From Flavobacterium sp. (lineage in GTDB: Bacteria; Bacteroidota; Bacteroidia; Flavobacteriales; Flavobacteriaceae): a stretch of DNA of 64,000 nt. Positions 44,568 to 53,159 of this stretch are shown piece by piece. The stretch is from positions 1-64,000 of the forward strand of contig JAQSDU010000020.1 of the NCBI GenBank assembly GCA_029946065.1. The letters run 5' to 3'. Each line of letters begins with the position of its first letter. Positions within the stretch are counted from its first letter, which is position 1. The notes beneath the pieces are model-generated. The model did no database searches. It saw only the letters and a program-made list of their open reading frames with translations, and was not told the DNA's origin. The position numbers and the translations under genes are program-made.

Positions 44568-44658
44568 TTTCGTTTGCTTTTAAACACTATAAATCTGAAA
44601 ATCAATATTTTAAATGTTTGTTATTGAAAAACTAAACACACAAAGCGCCCTGTCAGGC

Positions 44659-44675
44659 CTGGTTGGTGCAACCAG
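44659..44675 (-). promoter_or_regulatory. Intra-operon hairpin between tube and DUF5908 genes
   Basis: CTGGTTG-GTG-CAACCAG is a perfect 7-bp stem in the only long gap (186 bp) of the proximal operon, between the abundant tube/sheath genes and the low-copy hub/baseplate genes. There is no T tract, so an mRNA processing or stability role is more likely than termination. Confidence 0.35.
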
Positions 44676-44753
44676 TCTGTCGTTCTTTTTTACTGAAAAG
44701 ATTTAGTCAACTTTATATTAACTAACGCGCTTCATGTGTTTAGTATGGTTTAA

Positions 44754-45218
44754 TTACAAGCCCGGAATGTGTGCCGAGGGTATTGTGAAGTATCTGTATT
44801 TCAACTCTACGGTTTCTATGGCCAGTTTGCTTTCTTCGGCATTAAACTCTGATACTTCCCATTTTACGGGGATGGCTCCAACTACATTCCACACCATTAA
44901 AGGTGCTGTAGATTCTAGCCCGCCCGCAAGGGTAATGATCAGGTCGCGAGGCTCAAACTCAAAATTTTCCATAGCATTCCTGCACCATGTTATCAGGCCC
45001 GAGCTTACCAGTAAACCACGTTTCAGGACTAAGTTCGGGTATTTTGTGCGGCCCGGAAGAAAATGGTTAAACCTATTTTCTCCTCCTTCTGAATATTCTT
45101 CGGTCGGGATTTCGGAAGATAATCCTGATACAGATTGAAATCTGGAGTCAATACCCTCTGTTACTGAAACCCCGTTAACAAGAAAAGAGAAACTGGTTGG
45201 AGGATATAAAACAGCCAT
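44754..45218 (-). CDS. Inner-tube-type protein (Afp5/Pvc5-like)
   Basis: A 154-aa gp19-fold tube protein: PPTSFSFLVNGVSVTEG, FLPGRTKYPNLVLKRGL, LVSSGLITWCRNAMENFEFE, and the final YFTIPSA. The LKRG motif is shared with the two 143-aa tube proteins but the overall sequence is distinct, as for the Afp5-like subunit that starts the tube near the hub. Starts 2 nt past the preceding tube gene. Confidence 0.87.
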   Translation of the reverse strand: MAVLYPPTSFSFLVNGVSVTEGIDSRFQSVSGLSSEIPTEEYSEGGENRFNHFLPGRTKYPNLVLKRGLLVSSGLITWCRNAMENFEFEPRDLIITLAGGLESTAPLMVWNVVGAIPVKWEVSEFNAEESKLAIETVELKYRYFTIPSAHIPGL

Positions 45219-45220
45219 GA

Positions 45221-45652
45221 TTAATTATTTTCAATTGTTAAGCCTTCGTGCGCGATTTCTAACGTCTCGATAGCGACTTCATTGCCTTCTGCTTTCAGGT
45301 CTGTTGATTGCACCTTAACAGGGAAAGCGTTTTTCACTTTCCAGGTTACTGCAGGGGCACCAGTTTCGTCTAAAAGAGAAATGGTGATTGTACGACGCTC
45401 TACCTGGGTTTGATTTGTCGTATTGATCCAGGCATAGTATTCGTTATCGCTTTTGAATGTGCCTCTTTTCAGCGTGATGTTGCTGAATTTTCTCATTCCG
45501 GGCATTTTAATTTTGCTGAAATCCGGGCTTGCGCCATGTCTGTGTTCAATTACATCGGTACTGATTTCTAAACCCGTCACCTCCGTAAAGCTGATATTCG
45601 TTCCACCCCAATCAACTGCGAAATGGAACTTTGCTAATGGATATGCACTCAT
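45221..45652 (-). CDS. Inner tube protein, copy 2 (Afp1-like)
   Basis: A 143-aa gp19-type tube protein (YPLAKFHFAVDWGGTNISFT, KFSNITLKRGTFKSDNEYYA). It differs from copy 1 at 47073-47504 by only two residues (A/T and T/S near the N-terminus), although the genes carry many synonymous differences. It follows the 454-aa sheath gene by 32 bp, forming a second sheath-tube pair. Confidence 0.9.
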   Translation of the reverse strand: MSAYPLAKFHFAVDWGGTNISFTEVTGLEISTDVIEHRHGASPDFSKIKMPGMRKFSNITLKRGTFKSDNEYYAWINTTNQTQVERRTITISLLDETGAPAVTWKVKNAFPVKVQSTDLKAEGNEVAIETLEIAHEGLTIENN

Positions 45653-45684
45653 AATGTTTTATGTTTAATTATTAATTTATTGAT

Positions 45685-47049
45685 TTATGATTCTTGTAAT
45701 TTGTGAGAGAAACGCAATACGATGAACTCTGCCGGACGTACTGCCGCCATACCAATCTCTACGTTCATTCTTCCTTCAAGGATATCCTGTGCCGACATTG
45801 TTTTATTGAGGCCTACACTTACATAGTAAGCATCTTCCGGTTTGCTGCCCGCCAATGCGCCGTTCATCCATTGTTGGTTAAGGAAATTGCCGATCATCGC
45901 TTCCATGCGTACCCATGTTTGGGCGTTATTGGCCTCGAATACAAATCCTTGTGTAGCTTTTACTACAGACTCCTCAACCATGTTAAAGAAACGACGTACT
46001 GATACGTATCTCCACTCATTGCTATTGCCGTCAAGGGTTCTTGCGCCCCATACCAATGTTCCTTTACCTGTGAAAGTACGGATGGCATTGATAGATTTAC
46101 CTGATGTAGGATCTACGTTAAGACTTTCCTGGTCCTGGCTTGAGATTTTTTCTGTCGGAGCAACTACATAGCTAAGGCCTGTATTGGCAGGAGCTTTCCA
46201 TACACCGGCTGTACTGTCGGTTTTAGCATAAATTCCTGCGATTGTTGATGATGGTGTCAAAATTACACGGTTTGCTTCGATTGCATTTTTAGCCTGGTTA
46301 TATAATGAAGAAGCAGCCGCTAGGGTGGTTGATGCCTTTAAAGACGCCAGGTCAGTTATTCCAGTCCCTGCGCCGGTAACGGTAACGTCTTCGTTATTGA
46401 ATTTGTAGCTTAATACCGTTTCTAATTTCGGGTGATAAGCGGCTCCATATTTCAGGGCTTTTGTGACACCAGCTCTGAATGCGGTTACGCCTCCAATGGT
46501 ATCCATAATAACGAAACGATCACCCAGTTTTTCTGCTTGCTCTAATGCGTCGTTGTACAGTGAATAAGCAGTCGTGGTTAAAGCTTCTGCGTCCGGGAAA
46601 ACGATAAGTGTAGGTTCGTCTTCTTTTACAAGGGTTTCAAGACCTCTACGCAATCCATCAACAGTAGTGCTTCCGAGCACGATAGTCGTTGGTGAAGCCT
46701 GTGTTCCGTAATTTCCTACAGAAACAACATAACAAGGTCCGCCGCCATTAGCAAAATACATCTGCATGGCATAGTACATTTTGAAGCCACTTACTGTGCC
46801 CACAGTTACCGCAGCACTAGCAGGCTGTGTAGCAGTTTCAGGAGTAACGACTACTGAAAAGGCTTTTTCAGGTTTTGCGCCTCCAAAAATTGCTTCATAC
46901 TCCAACATTGAAGTAAGCCTGGTTGGTTCATTTTTTGGCCCTGTCTGAGTATATCCAACAAAAGCTGGGATGGCCGTTTCTACTTGTGCTACCGATGGTG
47001 GGAATTTTGAGATTTCCTCTACATAAGCACCTGGAGTTTTGTAATTCAT
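45685..47049 (-). CDS. Contractile sheath protein, short form (454 aa)
   Basis: N-terminus MNYKTPGAYVEEISKFPPSV, middle ANGGGPCYVVSVGNYG, and C-terminus RMNVEIGMAAVRPAEFIVLR are the standard tail-sheath landmarks. It has no large insert. It is the second of two sheath genes (the first is 569 aa), each followed by a tube gene. In related particles one sheath type builds the bulk and a second lies near the baseplate. Confidence 0.92.
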   Translation of the reverse strand: MNYKTPGAYVEEISKFPPSVAQVETAIPAFVGYTQTGPKNEPTRLTSMLEYEAIFGGAKPEKAFSVVVTPETATQPASAAVTVGTVSGFKMYYAMQMYFANGGGPCYVVSVGNYGTQASPTTIVLGSTTVDGLRRGLETLVKEDEPTLIVFPDAEALTTTAYSLYNDALEQAEKLGDRFVIMDTIGGVTAFRAGVTKALKYGAAYHPKLETVLSYKFNNEDVTVTGAGTGITDLASLKASTTLAAASSLYNQAKNAIEANRVILTPSSTIAGIYAKTDSTAGVWKAPANTGLSYVVAPTEKISSQDQESLNVDPTSGKSINAIRTFTGKGTLVWGARTLDGNSNEWRYVSVRRFFNMVEESVVKATQGFVFEANNAQTWVRMEAMIGNFLNQQWMNGALAGSKPEDAYYVSVGLNKTMSAQDILEGRMNVEIGMAAVRPAEFIVLRFSHKLQES

Positions 47050-47072
47050 GTGTTCTTAATTTAAAGTTATTA

Positions 47073-47504
47073 TTAATTATTTTCAATTGTTAATCCTTCG
47101 TGTGCGATTTCTAAGGTCTCGATAGCGACTTCGTTACCTTCTGCTTTCAGGTCGGTAGATTGCACCTTAACAGGGAAAGCATTTTTTACTTTCCAGGTTA
47201 CTGCGGGAGCACCGGTTTCGTCTAAAAGAGAAATGGTAATGGTGCGACGCTCAACCTGGGTTTGATTTGTGGTATTGATCCACGCATAATATTCATTGTC
47301 GCTTTTGAATGTGCCTCTTTTGAGCGTGATGTTGCTGAATTTTCTCATTCCGGGCATTTTAATTTTGCTAAAATCCGGACTTGCTCCATGCCTGTGTTCG
47401 ATTACGTCGGTACTTATTTCAAGTCCGCTCACTTCGGTGAAGCTAATATTGGTTCCGCCCCAATCAACTGTGAAATGGAACTTGGCCAGTGGGTATGCAC
47501 TCAT
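47073..47504 (-). CDS. Inner tube protein, copy 1 (Afp1-like)
   Basis: A 143-aa gp19-type tube protein, nearly identical to the copy at 45221 (FTVDWGGTNISFTEVSGLEI versus FAVDWGGTNISFTEVTGLEI). It follows the 569-aa sheath gene by 32 bp. The near identity at protein level with silent DNA divergence indicates strong selection on the subunit surface. Confidence 0.9.
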   Translation of the reverse strand: MSAYPLAKFHFTVDWGGTNISFTEVSGLEISTDVIEHRHGASPDFSKIKMPGMRKFSNITLKRGTFKSDNEYYAWINTTNQTQVERRTITISLLDETGAPAVTWKVKNAFPVKVQSTDLKAEGNEVAIETLEIAHEGLTIENN

Positions 47505-47536
47505 AATATTGATGTTTAATTATTAATTTTTATTGA

Positions 47537-49246
47537 TTAGGATTGTTGTAAAAAATGTGAAAAATTAAGCACGATGAACTCTGCAGGACGTACTGCCGCC
47601 AGGCCAATCTCTACATTCATCCTGCCTGCAAGGATATCCGGAACTCCGGTTGTTGCCCCGCTTACCACGACGTAATATGCCTCTTTGGGGTTGCTGCCTG
47701 CCAGTGCGCCTTGTTTCCATAAATCGTAAAGATAGTTTTCAACCATCGCCTCCGCGCGCAACCATGTATGGGTATCGTTTGGTTCGTAAATGAATTTAGA
47801 CGTTGCCAGTTCCAGGGATTTTTCTATCATTGTAAATAAACGGCGTACCGGGATAAATCTCCATTCTGCATCCTGGCTGTCAAGGGTTCTTGCGCCCCAG
47901 ACCAATGGTCCTTTTCCTGAAAAGCTGCGGATGACATTGATGGATTTTCCGTTAGGGTCAACATTATACCCATCTTGTTCTGCATTGGAAACTTTTGCCG
48001 TCGTGGCTGTTACATAACTAAGTCCTATATTGGCCGGTGCTTTCCAAACGCCGGCAGTACTGTCGGTTTTGGCATATATTCCGGCAACTGCCGATGATGG
48101 CGGTAAGGTAACCTTCCATGCTGCAATTTCAGCTTGTATTCTATGGTACAATTCTGAATTTGTCGTTTTAAGTGCCGATAGTTTTTTGCCGCTGGCATCT
48201 CCGAGAAAATCTTCCGATGCTTCTACGCGCGCCAGTAAAGCTTCTATCATTGAATCGAACTCAGTGCTGAACGCCAGGGGAAAATCGTCTATCTCATGCG
48301 CTTCGATGGCCGCTAATGTTGCCCTTGCCTCGTTTAGTTTATCATCCATATCGCCTTTGTCATCAGCTACTTCATCGATGGCTTCTGCGATTGCAATGGC
48401 CCTGGATAGTAAACTTGCCAGCACGTCAGGATCAGTAGTACCTACTTTGTCGATTTCGAGGATAGCCTGATCCCTTAAAGCTGATATGGCATCGATCTCG
48501 TCTTCATAAAATATGGCACTTGTAACACCTACAGCTTGTAAGCCGGTGTGAATAATATTTTCGTCCTCATTGAAACTGTAATTAAGCACGGTTTTCAGGT
48601 GAGGGAAATATGCAGCTCCATATTTGGAATTGCCAATCATTTCCCTGAAGTATTCGATTGTGTTAAGATCTTCACCGTCAACATCTGTTACCTCTGTTGC
48701 ATTTCCTTTGTATGTATCAAGGATTACAAACCTGTTATGTTCTGCGGCCTTGTTCAACGCTTGTTGGTAAATGGCATAGAAATCTTCTTCCGGCAATGAG
48801 GTAGCGTCAGGAAATAGGATAAGTGTAGGCTCGTCATCTTTGTCAAGCTGTAACAATCCGTTAAGCAACCCGTATGTGGTACCGTCGCCAATCGCTACTT
48901 CGTTGACTACATCGTCTGTAACATAATTTCCGACAGAAATGACGTAACATGGTCCGCCGCCGTTGGCAAAAAACATTTGCAGGGAATAGTACATTAAAAA
49001 ATTCACTTGAGGTTTTACAAGCGTCAGCCCTCCATTTTCAGTATTTTGAAGTACAATACTTTCTTTGTAAGCTGCCCCGAAAGCATTTTCATAGTCTAAG
49101 AGTGACTTAATTGGTGTTAACTCATTTTTAGGTCCTTTATCGGTGTATCCGATAAAAACCGGTACAGCGGTTTCTACCTGCGCCACAGAAGGTGGAAACT
49201 TTGTAACTTCTTTTACATAAGCGCCCGGTGTTTTTAATTCTGACAT
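47537..49246 (-). CDS. Contractile sheath protein, long form with inserted helical domain (569 aa)
   Basis: Same sheath landmarks as the 454-aa protein (MSELKTPGAYVKEVTKFPPS, ANGGGPCYVISVGNYV, RMNVEIGLAAVRPAEFIVLN), but with about 115 extra residues in the middle. The insert (about 245-375) is acidic and helical: AIAEAIDEVADDKGDMDDKL, EARATLAAIEAHEID, MIEALLARVEASED. Such inserts usually decorate the outer surface of the sheath. Confidence 0.9.
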   Translation of the reverse strand: MSELKTPGAYVKEVTKFPPSVAQVETAVPVFIGYTDKGPKNELTPIKSLLDYENAFGAAYKESIVLQNTENGGLTLVKPQVNFLMYYSLQMFFANGGGPCYVISVGNYVTDDVVNEVAIGDGTTYGLLNGLLQLDKDDEPTLILFPDATSLPEEDFYAIYQQALNKAAEHNRFVILDTYKGNATEVTDVDGEDLNTIEYFREMIGNSKYGAAYFPHLKTVLNYSFNEDENIIHTGLQAVGVTSAIFYEDEIDAISALRDQAILEIDKVGTTDPDVLASLLSRAIAIAEAIDEVADDKGDMDDKLNEARATLAAIEAHEIDDFPLAFSTEFDSMIEALLARVEASEDFLGDASGKKLSALKTTNSELYHRIQAEIAAWKVTLPPSSAVAGIYAKTDSTAGVWKAPANIGLSYVTATTAKVSNAEQDGYNVDPNGKSINVIRSFSGKGPLVWGARTLDSQDAEWRFIPVRRLFTMIEKSLELATSKFIYEPNDTHTWLRAEAMVENYLYDLWKQGALAGSNPKEAYYVVVSGATTGVPDILAGRMNVEIGLAAVRPAEFIVLNFSHFLQQS

Positions 49247-49290
49247 ATTTAAAGATTTAGGTTAATGTTTATAGATTTGGTTTTGGGGGT

Positions 49291-49902
49291 TTAAGGAGTT
49301 GGGACAACCGGAGGAGTTGCACCATTTTGAGTAGCCACATCAACATCGTGAATGTAACCTAAGTTAAGGTCAACTACAGATTTCTGGATTTTTACGATGC
49401 TCAGCTTATACAAAACTGAAGGTATTATTTTACCGCCAAGCAGTCCCCATGCATAACTTAATTGCTCAAAGGGAAGCGAATGCAAATGTATCGTAAACTC
49501 AAATTCAGGCCTTGCAGGGATAGCCGGTGACCCAGAGGTGGCCGGTGACCCAGAAGTGGCTGGCGATACCAACACATTTTTGGTTTGAAAATGTTCAATG
49601 ATATCGGAAAGCGAATCGAGAGCACCTGGATATCCAAGGTTTCGGCTGGCTGTGATCATTACATACAGATTCAGATAAGCAGCAGGGCTCATTCTTTTAT
49701 ACGGCCCGTGTGTTGCATTGGGAATTATCGGTTCAAGCCTTGAGGTGTTTTTCATTGCCGCTTCCTCAACGACATTCACCAGCGTAATTACTATCTTGTC
49801 ATTTGTTGGGTTATCGGTATCCGCTTTTGCAATATCATCTATTACCGCAACGTCGGTTCCGCCCAATTCGTTTTTTAAAACTTCCAGTGCATTTAAAATC
49901 AT
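49291..49902 (-). CDS. DUF4255 tail-terminator protein (Afp16/Pvc16-like)
   Basis: A 203-aa protein: MILNALEVLKNELGGTD, KIVITLVNVVEEAAMKN, YLNLYVMITASRNLGYPGAL, and SYAWGLLGGKIIPSVLYKLS match DUF4255, which caps the tube/sheath and sets the end of the particle. A small Ser/Pro/Ala insert (SPATSGSPATSGSPAIPARP) is present. First gene of the core operon, starting 27 nt from the box of regulon site 9. Confidence 0.88.
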   Translation of the reverse strand: MILNALEVLKNELGGTDVAVIDDIAKADTDNPTNDKIVITLVNVVEEAAMKNTSRLEPIIPNATHGPYKRMSPAAYLNLYVMITASRNLGYPGALDSLSDIIEHFQTKNVLVSPATSGSPATSGSPAIPARPEFEFTIHLHSLPFEQLSYAWGLLGGKIIPSVLYKLSIVKIQKSVVDLNLGYIHDVDVATQNGATPPVVPTP

Positions 49903-49928
49903 AATTTTTGTTCTTAATTATTACGTTG

Positions 49929-49991
49929 CAAACATACAATGGTCTCCCTTCAAATGACAAATATTTTGGGCTGTCAAAACTGTCTTTGCAG
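49929..49991 (-). promoter_or_regulatory. CIS regulon promoter, site 9 (core structural operon)
   Basis: CTGCAAAGACAGTTT at 49977-49991 and a full -7 box TATGTTTG at 49929-49936. Spacing is one nt longer than at the other sites (TTTG offset 45-48). The CAAAGA core is shared with the divergent site 10 but differs from the CAACTA core of the others. Confidence 0.7.
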
Positions 49992-50178
49992 TAAGTAGAA
50001 AATTTTTGCGCTTTCGATCGCCAAAAAATGAATTTTATAAAATGCTTAAAATCTGAATTTTATAAATTGATTAAATAGTTAAGAGATTTTATAGGCAAAT
50101 CATTAAAGCAAAAAGTTGCTCACGGATGAACTCAAACAGCTGCTTTTTACAACTTGTTTATCGTGCTTTTTCATTCTG
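49992..50178. other. Spacer between divergent CIS promoters
   Basis: About 190 bp of A/T-rich DNA between promoter sites 9 and 10; no gene or further site recognised. Confidence 0.4.
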
Positions 50179-50240
50179 CTGCAAAGACAGAATCGAATCG
50201 TGTTTTTGTTAGCCGAAAGAAAGGTCATCAACTAATTTTG
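50179..50240 (+). promoter_or_regulatory. CIS regulon promoter, site 10 (tape-measure operon)
   Basis: Plus-strand CTGCAAAGACAGAAT at 50179-50193 and a full -7 box TAATTTTG at 50233-50240, TTTG offset 44-47. It is the only plus-strand site and drives the Cys-rich and tape-measure genes. Confidence 0.75.
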
Positions 50241-50265
50241 GCCCGATAACTTTATACTTAACATT

Positions 50266-50580
50266 ATGAATTTTAAAAATCTTTTTGAGAAGCGCAATGA
50301 AATTATTGACGGGCATTTAAATGAATTGCGTTCCAAAGTGGGCATGGCCGACGAAAATGCAGCGCTTATTTTTGCAATGAGGGAAAAAATATGTAATGCT
50401 TGTCCGTTAAAAAACGGTAACAATTGTGATACACAGCGATGGATCAATCCTGAGACAATGGAGACAAGCAATGCGCCCCGAGAAGGCTCGATAAGAGGCT
50501 GCGGATGCAGGCTTAGCGCGAAACAAAAATCTAAACAAAGCAGCTGTCCGGCGGGCTTTTGGGGAGGAGAATTTAATTGA
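50266..50580 (+). CDS. Cys-rich small protein of the CIS (104 aa)
   Basis: Residues 45-104 hold seven Cys (KICNACPLKNGNNCDTQ, RGCGCRLSAKQ, SSCPAGFWG), suggesting metal or iron-sulphur binding, after a helical N-terminus. I do not recognise the family, though similar Cys-rich proteins occur in Bacteroidota phages. It is the first gene after regulon site 10, 70 bp ahead of the tape-measure gene, implying a link with tube-length control or assembly. Confidence 0.6.
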   Translation: MNFKNLFEKRNEIIDGHLNELRSKVGMADENAALIFAMREKICNACPLKNGNNCDTQRWINPETMETSNAPREGSIRGCGCRLSAKQKSKQSSCPAGFWGGEFN

Positions 50581-50650
50581 GCAAGAGATAATTACAAGAT
50601 TTAGTTAAAACGGATAATGGCAACTAAGCGTTTTATAAATACAAAGTACA

Positions 50651-52150
50651 GTGAAACAAAACCATATCATTCATAAAGTCTTAGTCGAATTAACAGTTGA
50701 AGATCAGCGGCAGGCACATCTGGTAAAAGATGATATTAGCAGTTTTTTGAGTATTGATGTTTTTCCAAAGCTTGAAAAATATATCAATACCCTTGAGGCA
50801 AAATTCCCAAAGCAGACATTGCAGATTGAACAATTAAAACTCGATATCAGCGGCAACCCGAATGTCTTGGATAGTGAATTAAAAAAAAGTGTCGTAAGTG
50901 CTTTCAAAAAGGCACTTACAGAAGCGGTAAAACCATTCACTGATTCCAATTTTGATTTAATGAATGACAATACCGATGATTACGAAGGGATAAGTTTGCT
51001 GGAAGAACCCGAAAAACTGCTACGGGCATTCATTTATTTTCTGGAAAAAGGGGAGGTGCCGTGGTGGAATTCCAATCAAAATGCATTTAATATATTGGAT
51101 GAGGAAGTATTCGAAAAAATATTTTCGGTAAAAGGCTTTGAAAGCAGTATTGCGGCAGTTTTGTTGCGGCCGAATGTGCCAGAACGTATCGTCAACCAAC
51201 TCACAGATTCACAAATCAAACGGCTGAGCCTTGCGGTTTTTAAAAATAATAGATCCGTAATTGATCTTGGAAGCCAGTTGATGAAACAACCATCAAAATC
51301 TGGCATCACCGTCAGGACTGCCCTGTGGTCGCTTGTGCTAAATATCGCAGGCAATTATTTAAACCGGCCATCGGGAAATCACGAGGAATATGCCAAAGAA
51401 AAAATCATACATACACTATCTGCTCTGAAAACTAGCGGTACCAATCCTCCTGAAGAAATTGCAGAAAGGATTCTCGACATGTTTCCTTTCATCAGTACGC
51501 AACAACGCAACGAAATTAAAGCGGTTTCACTAAATGATTTCACTTCGGAAACAGACGCCGATAAAAACCTGGATAACATTTTTGGCGAACATAACAAAAA
51601 AAATCTTTTTTTCGAAGATAATGCCGGTAATCAAATCGATAATGTTTCGATGGACGAGGAGGGAATCCATATTCAAAACGCAGGCCTTATATTGATTCAT
51701 CCTTTTATAATGCACCTTTTTAGTCATTGTGGGCTGATTGATCCTAAAACAAAAGAACTTACGAATCCTGCGCTATGTGTACACCTGCTGCATTACATCG
51801 CGACAGGAAAGATCAACCAACCTGAAAGTAATATGCTTTTCGAGAAGTTTTTATGCAATGTACCTTTGCAGAGGAGTATCAGCAGGCACGTTAAGCTTTC
51901 TCAAAAACATAAAAACCATGCTAAAAAAGTAACAGATGCTGTAAGGGAAAACTGGAGCGCAATGAGTAATGCCTCTTTAGAGTTATTGCAAACTGAATTC
52001 TTCCAACGTCCGGGTAAGCTGGTGCTTAAAGATAACCCAACACTGACTGTTGAGCGCAAAACACAAGATATTCTGCTCGACAAACTATCCTGGGGACTGG
52101 GACTTGTAAAATTATCTTGGCACGAAACTTTTATTTACGTGAACTGGTAA
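50651..52150 (+). CDS. CIS tape-measure protein (Afp14/Pvc14-like)
   Basis: A 499-aa protein starting with GTG at 50651 (MKQNHIIHKVLVELTVEDQR). The N-terminal 100 residues and the final KLSWGLGLVKLSWHETFIYV fit the CIS tape-measure family, in which a central helical region determines the tube length. NAGLILIHPFIMHLFSHCGL near residue 350 is also characteristic. It is divergent from the core operon. A hairpin at 52256-52285, part of an IS end, may terminate it. Confidence 0.8.
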   Translation: MKQNHIIHKVLVELTVEDQRQAHLVKDDISSFLSIDVFPKLEKYINTLEAKFPKQTLQIEQLKLDISGNPNVLDSELKKSVVSAFKKALTEAVKPFTDSNFDLMNDNTDDYEGISLLEEPEKLLRAFIYFLEKGEVPWWNSNQNAFNILDEEVFEKIFSVKGFESSIAAVLLRPNVPERIVNQLTDSQIKRLSLAVFKNNRSVIDLGSQLMKQPSKSGITVRTALWSLVLNIAGNYLNRPSGNHEEYAKEKIIHTLSALKTSGTNPPEEIAERILDMFPFISTQQRNEIKAVSLNDFTSETDADKNLDNIFGEHNKKNLFFEDNAGNQIDNVSMDEEGIHIQNAGLILIHPFIMHLFSHCGLIDPKTKELTNPALCVHLLHYIATGKINQPESNMLFEKFLCNVPLQRSISRHVKLSQKHKNHAKKVTDAVRENWSAMSNASLELLQTEFFQRPGKLVLKDNPTLTVERKTQDILLDKLSWGLGLVKLSWHETFIYVNW

Positions 52151-52182
52151 GGGTAATCGCAAGATGTAGTCTGCTGGGAGTG

Positions 52183-52290
52183 TTCCAAAGTTAGTGATGA
52201 TCTGATTTGTATTATTTAAAACATTAAAAATCAGCAGATAGAATAATTTTAATATAAAAGGACGGACTGTATAGTTCGTCCTTTTATATT
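52183..52290. mobile_element. IS1-type element end with terminator hairpin, copy 1
   Basis: TTCCAAAGTTAGTGATGATC, an AAAACATTAAAAATCA block, then AAAAGGACGGACT-GTAT-AGTTCGTCCTTTT. The same order with sequence differences recurs at 57455-57556. It appears to be a left end of an IS1-family element; the hairpin now also ends the tape-measure transcript. Confidence 0.6.
52256..52285 (+). terminator. Terminator after the tape-measure gene
   Basis: AAAAGGACGGACT and AGTTCGTCCTTTT form a 13-bp stem with a 4-nt loop and T tract, 105 nt past the stop codon. Confidence 0.82.
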
Positions 52291-52357
52291 TAGAAAACTT
52301 CTTAAACCTAAAAGAAATGGCTATTAATGGATCTAAGTGTTCCAAAGTTAGTGATAC

Positions 52358-52944
52358 GGATTTTGTCTTAATTGTAAATCAAAAGCAATCACAAAAAAGG
52401 GCTTCACCAAGAATAGAAAACAACAATATCTCTGTAAAGATTGTAATAATAGATTCATAGATTATTATAGTTCTAATGCTTACTGTAAGCATATCAATGA
52501 AAATATTAAATCTCTTACTAAAGAAGGCGTTAGGATCAGAAGTACGGCAAGATTATTAAGAATTTCACCAACTACGTTATTGTTGCGAATCATTTTAATT
52601 GCTAAAAACATTAGGTAATCGGTTATTCCTGGAGGTAAAGTTTTTCAAGTGGATGAAATGAGAACTTATATCAGAGAAAAGTCTAAACGCACATGGATCT
52701 TATATGCATTAGAACAAGAAACTAAGAGTGTAGTGGGCTTCAATGTTAGAAGAAGAACTAATAAAAACACTAAAAAAAGTTATTACAATTCTGGAATTGT
52801 ATGACGCAAAAAGTATTGTTACTGATGAATTGAAGCATACAGTATTTGATTCCGAAAGAGATCCACAGTACAACACACCCTGGCATCAATCACATTGAGC
52901 GAAACAATCTGAGCATCCGCACACATCTTAAAAAGGTTGGGTAG
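52358..52944 (+). pseudogene. Decayed IS1-family transposase
   Basis: GFCLNCKSKAITKKGFTKNR and QYLCKDCNNRFIDYY form the zinc ribbon; GVRIRSTARLLRISPTTLLL is the helix-turn-helix, ending in a stop. In another frame GGKVFQVDEMRTYIREKSKR and TWILYALEQETKSVVGF are the start of the DDE domain. INHIERNNLSIRTHLKR is the C-terminal end. Frameshifts and deletions make it non-functional. Confidence 0.8.
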
Positions 52945-53084
52945 AAGGACGATTTGTTTTAGCAGGAGTTTGGTTATTTTGAATATTGTTTTGAGGATTT
53001 ATTTTTTGGGGATAACCGATATCTTATTTCATATATGAGCAATTATATTCAGAAATTTAAGTAAGCCTAAACTTTTTGAAAAAC

Positions 53085-53129
53085 AGGTATTTATACCTAT
53101 AAATGATAAAAAATAATTGGGTAGGTTTG
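53085..53129 (+). promoter_or_regulatory. Putative promoter and operator of the LodA-like gene
   Basis: Palindrome AGGTAT-TT-ATACCT at 53085-53098 followed by TAGGTTTG (53122-53129), a -7-like box, 30 nt before the start codon. The palindrome may be a regulator site. Confidence 0.4.
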
Positions 53130-53159
53130 ATTTGCTAATAACCAATAATCTCTCACAAT

